Assembly: GCA_016176845.1 (NCBI GenBank)
Contig: JACOWJ010000011.1
Coordinates: forward strand, 40,782-55,988
Direction of reading: 5' to 3'
DNA: 15,207 nt
Origin: Nitrospinota bacterium
GTDB taxonomy: Bacteria; 2-12-FULL-45-22; JACOWJ01
The notes beneath the pieces were generated by a model. That model searched no databases. It was not told the origin of the DNA and saw only the letters and a list, made by a program, of their open reading frames with translations. Numbering within the stretch: the first letter of the stretch is position 1; each line of letters opens with the position of its first letter. This document shows, in pieces, positions 7,507-12,802 of this stretch. Both the position numbers and the translations under genes were made by a program.

Positions 7507-7656
7507 TTAGGGGTTAGGGATTAGGGATTAGGGGCTAGTGAAGAAGAATTGTTGCTGACCCTTTGCCCCTAGCCTATAGCCCCTCAAAAATGGAAATTCC
7601 TATGCGATCAAGTTAGCTCTCAGCTCGTAGCTCATAGAGGGCTGAGTTCCGAGCTA
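7506..7656 (+). repeat. Modular repeat, copy 1: G-run head, hairpin, AGCTCATAG tail
   Basis: Four G-runs at 7510-7534 (GGGG-TTA-GGG-ATTA-GGG-ATTA-GGGG) meet the canonical G-quadruplex pattern of four runs of at least three G with loops of 1-7. AGGGGCTA (7530-7537) pairs with TAGCCCCT (7577-7584). After the shared motif GCTGACCC comes GGAAATTCCTATGCGATCAA and then AGCTC-type repeats to about 7656. Copy 2 at 8148-8300 has the same order of modules but different G-run spacers. Confidence 0.7.
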
Positions 7657-7668
7657 AGAAAGGAAAAC

Positions 7669-7974
7669 TTATCTTGGGAAACGATCCAGGTTCATCTCGA
7701 TATCCCGGGCAATCTGGGAGGCTTCCTCCGAGCTGATTTGAAACCTTTCCTCCAGGTTTCGCAAGATCTCCTTCTCCTTGGGATCAAGCTGGCCATCGTT
7801 ATAAAGGAAGAACTTGACCACCCGCTTGTACTCGCTATACTTGCTGGAGATTTTAGGCGGGTGGTTTCGGGCGGGGGCTTGGCCAATCTGAGCGCTTGCC
7901 TGGACGACGAAAATCGCGCCCGGGCCAAGGAGCCAGATCAATCCTTTTGCCAATCTCTTTCGCATCACCCACAT
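7669..7974 (-). CDS. Small exported protein, 101 aa
   Basis: Family not recognised. The product begins with a Sec-type signal peptide: a basic start (MRKRLAKG near residue 4), a hydrophobic core (LIWLLGPGAIFVVQ) and a probable cleavage after ASA before QIGQ, so the mature protein of about 70 residues should be periplasmic or surface-bound. The mature part is charged and helical, with YKRVVKFFLYNDGQLDPKEK and EEASQIARDIEMNLDRFP; the acidic loop DGQLDPKE followed by helix ERFQISSEE resembles a degenerate EF-hand or TerB-like arrangement, but this is uncertain. A longer reading from TTG at 7989 is possible, but AAGGA lies 7 nt before the ATG at 7974, so that start is chosen. The gene is flanked by two copies of the modular G-run repeat and by two halves of the 3193-3734 repeat. 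Confidence 0.75.
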   Translation of the reverse strand: MWVMRKRLAKGLIWLLGPGAIFVVQASAQIGQAPARNHPPKISSKYSEYKRVVKFFLYNDGQLDPKEKEILRNLEERFQISSEEASQIARDIEMNLDRFPR

Positions 7975-7990
7975 GAAATTGTCCTTCAAA

Positions 7991-8018
7991 GAGACCAGGG
8001 CATTTTTCCGTTAAGAAC
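7991..8018 (+). repeat. Right half of the intergenic repeat
   Basis: GAGACCAGGGCATTTTTCCG and the following TTAAGAAC match the end of the 3193-3734 repeat (GAGACTCGGGCATTTTCACG then TTAAAAC). It lies just upstream of the small exported-protein gene, overlapping its leader. Together with 7489-7506 it gives the same left-to-right order as an intact unit, but expanded to about 530 bp. Confidence 0.55.
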
Positions 8019-8093
8019 TCTTTACGAGGTGATTTTACCACACGGGACCGTCCAACAGCAACCGCCCATCCTCTCAGGCCTTTTCTTTTTCTG

Positions 8094-8121
8094 TTGACAT
8101 GGTCCCCCTTTGAGGGATAAT
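8094..8121 (+). promoter_or_regulatory. Near-consensus sigma-70 promoter for the amidase operon
   Basis: TTGACA (8094-8099) is followed after 16 nt by GATAAT (8116-8121), with TAATAA overlapping at the alternative 18-nt spacing. No other gene on this strand lies between it and the GatC-like start at 8362, so it probably drives the GatC/GatA-like pair. The expected leader is about 230 nt and would include the whole second copy of the modular repeat. Confidence 0.7.
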
Positions 8122-8147
8122 AACCTCTCATCCATATGGGCCATTAA

Positions 8148-8300
8148 ATTAGGGGACAGGGAACAGGGGACAGGGATGAGGGATCAGAGGGATGCTGACC
8201 CCCTGATTCCCGACAACTGGCTTTTGCCAAAAGGAAATTCCTGTACGATTAAATTAGCTCATAGCTCGTAGCTTAAAGCTCATAGCTGAAAAAGGAAATT
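8148..8300 (+). repeat. Modular repeat, copy 2: G-run head, hairpin, AGCTCATAG tail
   Basis: G-runs at 8152-8175 (GGGG-ACA-GGG-AACA-GGGG-ACA-GGG) again fit the G-quadruplex pattern with spacers unlike copy 1. GGGATCAG (8180-8187) pairs with CTGATTCCC (8203-8211) with one bulge. The shared motif GCTGACCC, then AAAAGGAAATTCCTGTACGA and AGCTCATAGCTCGTAGCT units, align with copy 1. It lies in the probable leader of the amidase operon. A further GGAAATTCGAT block closes it at about 8300. Confidence 0.7.
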
Positions 8301-8361
8301 CGATTCAATCATAGAGGGACGACCCACGAGGTTTCTCATCAGCCAAAAGGAGGGCGCCGGT

Positions 8362-8553
8362 ATGTCAACAAAGCTTAGCACGGAGGTGATCCATGGGATG
8401 GCCAGGGAACTGGCGGGACTCGAGCTGGATCCGGACCGGCTCAAGCTGCTGACTCCTCGGCTAGAGGGGCTCCTCGGGGAGATCAACCGGCTGGACGAGC
8501 TCGACCTGAATGAGGTCGAGCCGGCGCCCATCATTGAGATGAAAGGGGAATGA
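8362..8553 (+). CDS. Short GatC-like subunit of an amidase
   Basis: A 63-residue protein with the two-helix core of GatC: VIHGMARELAGLELDPDRL followed by LLGEINRLDELDLNEVEP, ending soon after the acidic VEP turn. True GatC, the small subunit of the tRNA amidotransferase, is about 95 residues and continues with a long C-terminal arm that wraps the A subunit; that arm is missing here. Size and position just before a GatA-like amidase resemble the AtzG-AtzE pair of bacterial amidases, in which a short GatC-like protein stabilises the catalytic subunit (family knowledge). AGGAGG lies 8 nt before the ATG. The stop is one base before the next ATG, so both proteins are probably made in equal amounts as a complex. 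It could still be annotated gatC; no gatB is in the window. Confidence 0.8.
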   Translation: MSTKLSTEVIHGMARELAGLELDPDRLKLLTPRLEGLLGEINRLDELDLNEVEPAPIIEMKGE

Positions 8554-8554
8554 G

Positions 8555-9967
8555 ATGAAACGGGACGATCTTTGTTTCCTCACTATCGGCCAGCTTTCTG
8601 AGCTCCTGAGGAAGAAAGAGGTCTCCCCCGTGGAGGCGACCGAGGCCGTGCTCTCCCGGATCGAACAGGTGGACGAGCGGGTTCATGCCTACATCACGGT
8701 GACCCGGGAGGATGCCCGTCGGATGGCCCAGGAGGCGGAAAAGGCCATCCTTTCCGGGAACTACCTCGGGCCCTTGCATGGCGTCCCCATTTCCCTCAAG
8801 GACAACCTGTCTACCCGGGGGGTGCAAACCACGGCCGGGTCCAAGATCCTCCAGGGGTACATCCCCAACTACGATGCCACCCTGGTTGAACGCCTAAAGG
8901 CGGCCGGGGCGGTGATCCTCGGGAAGGTCAATATGCACGAGTTCGCCTATGGGGCGACGACCAACAACCCCCACTACGGCCCGACCCACAACCCCTGGGA
9001 CATTGAGCGCATCCCCGGGGGATCGAGTGGAGGATCGGCCGCCGCGGTAGCGGCTTCTCTGTGCATCGCCTCCATCGGCACCGATACCGGCGGCTCCATC
9101 CGCATCCCCTCATCGTTGTGCGGGGTCGTGGGGCTGAAACAGACCTATGGGCGGGTCAGCCGCCATGGCGTCATTCCTCTGAGCTGGTCGTTGGATCACG
9201 CTGGACCCATCACCAAGAATGTGGAAGACGCTGCCTGGATGCTCCAGGTCATTGCGGGGGTCGACCCGAAAGATCCCACCACCCGAGACCTTCCCGTTCC
9301 CGATTACGCGGCCGCTTTACGGGGAGACATCCAGGGCATCCGATGCGTTGTCCCCAGGGATTACGTCTATGAGCGGTTGGATAAGGAAGTAGGAGAGGCC
9401 TTCCGAAGCGCCCTCTGCGCCCTGGCAGGGTTGGGGGCCCGGGTGGAGGAGATCTCCCTTCCGCGCCTGGCTCATGCCCCTGCGGTAGAACTGGCCATCA
9501 TCCTGGCTGAGGCCAGCTCTTATCACCAAGAGACCCTCCGCAAACGGGCGGGGGAATACGGACCTGACGTTAGGGCCTTCTTGGAGCTGGGCGAGCTCCT
9601 CCTCGCCACCCATTACCTCAAGGCCCAGAGGGCTCAGAGCCTCTTGCGGCAGGACTTGAAGGAGGCCCTCCGGGAGGCCGATCTCCTCTTGACCCCCACG
9701 GCGGCGGTGGCCGCCCCCCGGATCGGCGAGGAGAGCATACAGATCGGCCAGGAAACCGTCGATGTGGTCGGGGCCTTGATCCGCCTTACCTGCCCATTCA
9801 ACTTGACCGGGCTGCCAGCCCTCACCATACCCTGCGGTTTCACCCGAGCCGGCCTACCCATTGGGCTGCAGATCGCTGGGCGGGCCTTTGATGAGGCTAC
9901 CGTCCTGCGATTGGCCCACGCCTACGAAGTCAGCGCTCCCTGGAAAGAGCGGAGGCCCATCCTTTAA
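8555..9967 (+). CDS. GatA-like amidase (amidase-signature family)
   Basis: A 470-residue amidase-signature hydrolase. The catalytic triad is intact: K82 in ISLKDNLS, cis-Ser S157 in PGGSSGGSA and nucleophile S181 in GTDTGGSIRIPSS. These lie at a constant +3 offset from K79, S154 and S178 of Staphylococcus aureus GatA (numbers from memory). The later sequence differs from GatA. The regions aligning with its glutamine-binding Tyr309, Arg358 and Asp425 read LAIILAEASS, DVRAFLELG and GALIRLTCPFNLTG, where none of these residues is conserved. IPLSWSLDHAGP and CPFNLTGLPALTIP are typical of stand-alone amidases and AtzE-like enzymes. It most likely hydrolyses an unknown amide or ureide together with the GatC-like partner. 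A terminator follows directly. A GatA role cannot be excluded without a genome-wide gatB/gatC check. Confidence 0.85.
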   Translation: MKRDDLCFLTIGQLSELLRKKEVSPVEATEAVLSRIEQVDERVHAYITVTREDARRMAQEAEKAILSGNYLGPLHGVPISLKDNLSTRGVQTTAGSKILQGYIPNYDATLVERLKAAGAVILGKVNMHEFAYGATTNNPHYGPTHNPWDIERIPGGSSGGSAAAVAASLCIASIGTDTGGSIRIPSSLCGVVGLKQTYGRVSRHGVIPLSWSLDHAGPITKNVEDAAWMLQVIAGVDPKDPTTRDLPVPDYAAALRGDIQGIRCVVPRDYVYERLDKEVGEAFRSALCALAGLGARVEEISLPRLAHAPAVELAIILAEASSYHQETLRKRAGEYGPDVRAFLELGELLLATHYLKAQRAQSLLRQDLKEALREADLLLTPTAAVAAPRIGEESIQIGQETVDVVGALIRLTCPFNLTGLPALTIPCGFTRAGLPIGLQIAGRAFDEATVLRLAHAYEVSAPWKERRPIL

Positions 9968-9978
9968 CCCTCCATTGA

Positions 9979-10025
9979 GGCGGCCGGGGCCCAGGATCTC
10001 GGCCGCCGCCCCTCCCCTTTTTTTG
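9979..10025 (+). terminator. Terminator of the amidase operon
   Basis: GGCGGCCG (9979-9986) pairs perfectly with CGGCCGCC (10000-10007) around a 13-nt loop, followed by a C/T-rich stretch ending in seven T (10019-10025). It begins 11 nt after the amidase stop. The T-run is about 10 nt beyond the stem, so the fit to an intrinsic terminator is good but not perfect. Confidence 0.65.
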
Positions 10026-10207
10026 CACATGCCAACAAAGTTACTATCTGGAAACTTGGTTACGAAAATGGTGACGTTGTTTCCGCTCGGCTTGAGGCGG
10101 ATTTATCGAGGATAAAACCCTAAAGTGCTAAGCTCGTTTGCGGCTAAAGGGGGCAGGACAGGCGGGAAGAGGCCTGATCCACCATGCGGAACGAGAATTT
10201 AGGGCCC
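10026..10207. other. Spacer before the sigma-54-type promoter
   Basis: No gene is seen. A hairpin is possible around 10049-10085 (GGAAAC with GTTTCC, with an inner GTTAC/GTGAC pair). Upstream activator sites for a sigma-54 promoter would be expected about 80-150 bp before 10208, in this stretch, but no clear palindrome stands out. Confidence 0.3.
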
Positions 10208-10226
10208 TTGGCATCCTTTTTGCTAT
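10208..10226 (+). promoter_or_regulatory. Sigma-54 (-24/-12) promoter
   Basis: The sequence TTGGCATCCTTTTTGCTAT carries GG at 10210-10211 and GC at 10222-10223, exactly 10 nt apart, as required for RpoN promoters (consensus TGGCACG-N4-TTGCW). Only the C of GGCAC and the G after it deviate. Transcription would begin near 10235, giving a leader of about 70 nt before the 30-codon ORF. No bEBP gene is present in the window. Confidence 0.65.
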
Positions 10227-10304
10227 CTTTTTTAGAAAAACACTCTGAAAAACCATCCGATTTGGCTGATGCCTGATTTTTACGCGAAGAAAGGAGAGGT
10301 TCCC

Positions 10305-10397
10305 ATGAAAGAGAGACTGCACAAGGCTTTAGAGGCCCTGATCCAGATGATCGACCGCTACGGCGAGATGACGAAACATTTCTCCCTTTTCCTGTAA
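10305..10397 (+). CDS. 30-residue small protein with strong ribosome-binding site
   Basis: An ATG-to-TAA frame of 30 codons. AAGGAGAGG lies about 5 nt upstream of the ATG, one of the better Shine-Dalgarno sites in the window. The peptide begins MKERLHKALEALIQMIDRYG and ends in an aromatic, hydrophobic stretch (HFSLFL); the first 25 residues would form an amphipathic helix with charged and Leu/Ile/Met faces. It is a complete transcription unit: sigma-54-type promoter 80-100 bp upstream and a 10-bp hairpin starting on the base after the stop codon. No homologue is recognised. It could be a regulatory small protein, a membrane-associated peptide, or a short frame on a small RNA. Confidence 0.55.
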   Translation: MKERLHKALEALIQMIDRYGEMTKHFSLFL

Positions 10398-10437
10398 TCC
10401 CTTTTGGCGTTTGATCCAGAAGGGAACGTTGGGGTTT
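10398..10437 (+). terminator. Hairpin directly after the small ORF
   Basis: TCCCTTTTGG (10398-10407) pairs with CCAGAAGGGA (10416-10425) over 10 positions with one G-U and an 8-nt loop. A run of five T follows at about 10435-10439. It begins right after the stop codon of the 30-codon ORF and closes this unit before the tRNA promoter. Confidence 0.65.
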
Positions 10438-10474
10438 TTCAGCCTGACCGCCCCGCATCGGCTTAAAAACAACC

Positions 10475-10504
10475 TTGACTTTGTTCCTTAATCAGTGTTA
10501 CAAT
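10475..10504 (+). promoter_or_regulatory. Promoter of the initiator tRNA gene
   Basis: TTGACT (10475-10480) and TACAAT (10499-10504) are near-consensus -35 and -10 boxes, 18 nt apart. The start point would be near 10511, about five bases before the mature tRNA 5' end. Confidence 0.75.
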
Positions 10505-10515
10505 TACCACGTTAT

Positions 10516-10592
<77 letters not shown>

Positions 10593-10600
10593 AAGCATTG

Positions 10601-10639
10601 AAAAAGGGGTTACGGAATTAAGTCCGTAACCCCTTTTTT
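10601..10639 (+). terminator. Intrinsic terminator of the tRNA gene
   Basis: A perfect 16-bp stem (10601-10616 with 10623-10638) around a 6-nt loop, with an A-rich 5' foot and a T-rich 3' foot (six T). It begins 8 nt after the tRNA 3' end and reads as a bidirectional terminator, protecting the decayed gene region to the right. Confidence 0.93.
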
Positions 10640-10679
10640 GTTTCCCCTTGGGATATTGACGTGACGATATGTCGCTCCC

Positions 10680-10880
10680 GACGTTAGGGATGATCGCCTC
10701 ATCGAGACCAGAGGGGGTGTCCGCCAATAACCTCGCCGTCCACCGGGATCTTATTGCCCGGCCGCACGATCACCGTTTCCCCGATCTGCACCTCGCCGAA
10801 GCGCTTCGCGCTCCACCCCATCGCGTTTCACCCGGGCCATCTGGGCGACCAGGGCCTGAGCCTCTTCCCCGCTCGCTGAG
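10680..10880 (-). pseudogene. Decayed fragment of a heavy-metal P-type ATPase (actuator domain)
   Basis: On the minus strand three frames together spell part of a CopA/ZntA-type ATPase. From about 10876 to 10810 one reads GEEAQALVAQMARVKRDG; from about 10808 to 10714 another frame reads GEVQIGETVIVRPGNKIPVD then GEVIGGHP; from about 10708 a third reads LDEAIIP. In intact enzymes these are the helix before the actuator domain, the VGD-x-VLVRPGE-IPVDG strand, and the DEAMITGES loop. The frames do not join, so at least two frameshifts have occurred, and the TGES motif and everything after are missing. The fragment is only about 200 bp and lies just upstream of the ArsR-type regulator on the opposite strand, suggesting that a metal-efflux gene once stood here. 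Confidence 0.7.
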
Positions 10881-10938
10881 CGCGGTCGGTCCGCGACAGG
10901 TTGCGCTTTCCTTGATTTTCCTTAACAGGAGAACGGGG

Positions 10939-10980
10939 TTGTTTTATATTTTTAGCACATACTAATATGATAAAAGGAGG
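10939..10980 (+). promoter_or_regulatory. Promoter, possible ArsR operator and ribosome-binding site
   Basis: TTGTTT (10939-10944) and TAATAT (10963-10968), 18 nt apart, form a plausible promoter. The AT-rich spacer has a short imperfect dyad, TTAG-CACATA-CTAA (about 10952-10965) with AT-rich flanks, overlapping the -10 box, a normal place for ArsR/SmtB-family autorepression. AAAAGGAGG (10972-10980) is the ribosome-binding site, 9 nt before the ATG. Confidence 0.5.
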
Positions 10981-10989
10981 AAGCACGAG

Positions 10990-11391
10990 ATGAAGGAGAC
11001 AGCCAGCCTGTTCCGGCTCCTGGGGGTGGAGGCCCGGATCGGGATCATCGAGCTCCTCAAAGAGGGGCGCAAGGCCGTCAGCACCCTGGCCGAGGTCTTG
11101 GGAATCAGCCAGTCGGCCATCTCCCAACATTTACGGATCTTGAAGGCCGCTGGCCTGGTCCGAGACGAGAGGCAGGGCCAGTGGGTCTATTATCGGCTGA
11201 ACGAGGAGAGATTGGAAGCGTGCCGCGAGCAGGCCAACGAGGTTTGCAGTTGCGGCTGTCGCTGTGACGAGCCCCGCCTGGGGCAAGCGGGGCTCCCTGA
11301 GGGCCGGGAGGCCCTGGAGACCTACCGGAGAAAGCTGGAAGAGGAGCTCCGGCGGGTGGAGGAGAGGCTCAAGGCGCTGGAAGGGGGGTGA
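10990..11391 (+). CDS. ArsR-family regulator with Cys-rich coiled-coil tail
   Basis: A 133-residue winged-helix repressor. The N-terminal 75 residues are a standard ArsR/SmtB DNA-binding domain: RLLGVEARIGIIELLKEG, LAEVLGISQSAISQHLRILK (33-52, including the recognition helix), GLVRDERQGQWVYYRL for the wing. The classical ArsR metal-binding loop (ELCVCDL) is absent. Instead the protein extends with C78 and the cluster CSCGCRC (C86, C88, C90, C92), then a charged coiled coil (YRRKLEEELRRVEERLKALE, 112-131). The tail is unusual for the family and suggests that thiol, metal or persulfide sensing happens there (inference). It is the first gene of a compact operon: the next gene starts 7 nt after the stop, and its two small products carry the same Cys-cluster plus coiled-coil layout. 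Confidence 0.92.
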   Translation: MKETASLFRLLGVEARIGIIELLKEGRKAVSTLAEVLGISQSAISQHLRILKAAGLVRDERQGQWVYYRLNEERLEACREQANEVCSCGCRCDEPRLGQAGLPEGREALETYRRKLEEELRRVEERLKALEGG

Positions 11392-11397
11392 GAAGCG

Positions 11398-11577
11398 GTG
11401 TGTGGGCAAGAGCAGGGTCTAAAAAGCATGGAGGGCACCTGTGGTTGTGGCTCCTGCCCTGAGAGGGAGGAGCAGGTCAACCGGACCGAGGAGATCGCCC
11501 GGCTCAAGGAGCTCAAGCGCAGCCTGGAGCAGGAGATCGCCGAGGTAGACCGGAAGATGGAGGATCTCAAGACCTGA
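11398..11577 (+). CDS. 59-aa Cys-cluster plus coiled-coil protein, GTG start
   Basis: Family not recognised. The frame runs from GTG at 11398 (AGGGGGG ends 9 nt upstream) to TGA at 11577. The N-terminal part has C2 and the cluster CGCGSC (C15, C17, C20), followed by one charged amphipathic helix, EEIARLKELKRSLEQEIAEV then DRKMEDLK, with clear heptads, so it should form a dimeric or mixed coiled coil. An internal ATG at 11428 would leave 49 residues but keep the Cys cluster. Its helix resembles the C-terminal tails of the flanking ArsR protein and the 109-aa protein, so the three might assemble together. The likely role is binding of a metal ion or a reactive sulfur species through the clustered thiols (inference). 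Spacing: 6 nt after arsR-like, 16 nt before the next gene. Confidence 0.75.
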   Translation: MCGQEQGLKSMEGTCGCGSCPEREEQVNRTEEIARLKELKRSLEQEIAEVDRKMEDLKT

Positions 11578-11593
11578 AGAGGAGGATATCGAG

Positions 11594-11923
11594 ATGTGCG
11601 AGATCCATGAGCGGAGAAGGGCCCATCACGGCCACGGGCATGGCCACAGTGGCTGTGACTGTGGGTGTGGTTGTAGCTGCGGCTGCAGCTGTTGTCGTTG
11701 CGGCTGTTGCTGCAGCGGAGAGCGGGGCGGGTGCTGCTGCGAGGGAGGCCATGGGGGCCACCGCAAGGAGGAGCCCGGCGCCGGTGAGCCCAGGTTCGTC
11801 CGGCGCTTTAAGAGCCCGGAGGAAGAGACCGAGGAGCTGGAGGAATACAAAAAGGAGCTCTCCCGGGAGCTCTCGGGGGTGGAGCGCCGCCTGAAGGAGC
11901 TGCGGGCCCAGGCCGAGGGTTAG
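11594..11923 (+). CDS. 109-aa Cys/His-rich protein with coiled-coil tail
   Basis: Residues 1-56 are extremely rich in Cys and His: 16 Cys and eight His, with HHGHGHGHSG followed by CDCGCGCSCGCSCCRCGCCC and a later GGCCCEGGHGGH. A charged linker leads to a coiled coil at about residues 74-107 (EEETEELEEYKKELSRELSG, VERRLKELRAQ). AGAGGAGG precedes the ATG. The Cys block has the look of a metallothionein-like or metal-storage segment, and the His-Gly run is common in nickel/zinc chaperones. The overall layout (low-complexity N-terminus, short coiled coil) slightly recalls DUF5320 proteins, but this is weak. It starts 16 nt after the 59-aa gene and ends 3 nt before the permease start, so it is part of the same operon. 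Coding is supported by the ribosome-binding site and the coiled coil rather than by a known family. Confidence 0.78.
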   Translation: MCEIHERRRAHHGHGHGHSGCDCGCGCSCGCSCCRCGCCCSGERGGCCCEGGHGGHRKEEPGAGEPRFVRRFKSPEEETEELEEYKKELSRELSGVERRLKELRAQAEG

Positions 11924-11926
11924 CCG

Positions 11927-12745
11927 GTGGGCCTCCTCCTGACCTTCTTTGGCTTCTTCATGGCCATCCTGGCCAATATGACGGGAATCGAAGGGGGGAT
12001 GATCTTCGTCCCCCTGTTCATCCTCCTGTTCGGGCTATCTCCCCAGGAGGCTGCCGGGGTGAGCATGGCCACGATGGTTTTTGGCCTGGGGGCCGGCTCC
12101 CTGGCTTACGCCCGTCAGGGGCGAATCGACGGCCGCCTTGGCCTGGCCTTGCTGGTGGTCTCTTTGCCTGGAACCATTTTGGGAGCCCTGCTCACTCCGC
12201 ACCTTTCCGCCAGGGCCTTGGAGCTTCTCCTGGGCCTGCTTCTGGTCCCTCTCGGCTTCCGGATCATCTTGCGCCGGGAGCCGGACAAGGCAGGGCCCGC
12301 TGGCCAGAAATCCTCTGAGGGTTGGAGAAGGGTCTGGAGGGACCGCGGAGGGACGGAATTTCGCTATGTCGTTCGCCGCCTGCCCCTCGGCCTTTTGATC
12401 TATTTGTTCGTAGGGCTCGTGGCAGGACTGTTGGGCATCGGGGGAGGGGCCATTAAAGTGCCCACGCTGATCCTGTTGCTGGGGCTTCCTCCCCACATTG
12501 CCGTGGCCACCTCTGTCTTCACGATGGCGTGGACGGCGCTGGCCGGAGGGCTCGCCCACGGGGCTATCGGGCATGTCCTCCCGATCTATGTCCTGTACCT
12601 GGTTCCCGGGGTATTGCTCGGATCCCAGGTGGGTGCCCGGCTGGCCCGGAGGGTCCCGGCCGCTACCCTGATGAAGTTGTTGGGAGGGATGGTCGTCTTG
12701 ATCGGGCTCACCATTTTGGCCAAAGCTTCGGGCCTTTGGGATTGA
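11927..12745 (+). CDS. TauE/SafE family membrane permease, GTG start
   Basis: A 272-residue inner-membrane protein of the TauE/SafE (formerly DUF81) family, whose members carry sulfite, sulfoacetate, thiosulfate and related organosulfur anions. The two-fold internal repeat is clear: MTGIEGGMIFVPLFILLFGL (near 18) matches LLGIGGGAIKVPTLILLLGL (near 167), each followed by a loop with A-VS or VATS and a further helix. Eight or so membrane segments are predicted, with a charged cytoplasmic loop at about 113-148. GTG at 11927 follows GAGGG by 7 nt and is only 3 nt after the previous stop, so translation is coupled. The substrate cannot be read from sequence; the Cys-rich partners and an ArsR-type regulator suggest a reactive sulfur or metalloid anion (inference). 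No terminator is evident before the convergent LysR gene. Confidence 0.92.
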   Translation: MGLLLTFFGFFMAILANMTGIEGGMIFVPLFILLFGLSPQEAAGVSMATMVFGLGAGSLAYARQGRIDGRLGLALLVVSLPGTILGALLTPHLSARALELLLGLLLVPLGFRIILRREPDKAGPAGQKSSEGWRRVWRDRGGTEFRYVVRRLPLGLLIYLFVGLVAGLLGIGGGAIKVPTLILLLGLPPHIAVATSVFTMAWTALAGGLAHGAIGHVLPIYVLYLVPGVLLGSQVGARLARRVPAATLMKLLGGMVVLIGLTILAKASGLWD

Positions 12746-12802
12746 TCGGCCAGCAACCTGAACCCTCCTGGCGCAAGGCTTTCATCAGGAAACCCCAAGG
12801 AG

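Noticed and set aside
7506-7656. TTAGGG-like repeats taken as a telomere or CRISPR array
   Set aside because: Only three or four units, no spacers of constant length and no cas genes; the second copy uses a different unit.
11607-11894. Alternative Ala-rich frame of 95 codons over the Cys/His-rich gene
   Set aside because: Alternative frame of a GC-rich repeat without its own ribosome-binding site; the frame at 11594 has a strong one and a coiled coil like its neighbours.
12035-12574. 179-codon minus-strand ORF opposite the TauE/SafE gene
   Set aside because: Low-complexity antisense shadow of a membrane protein with a clear family match on the other strand.
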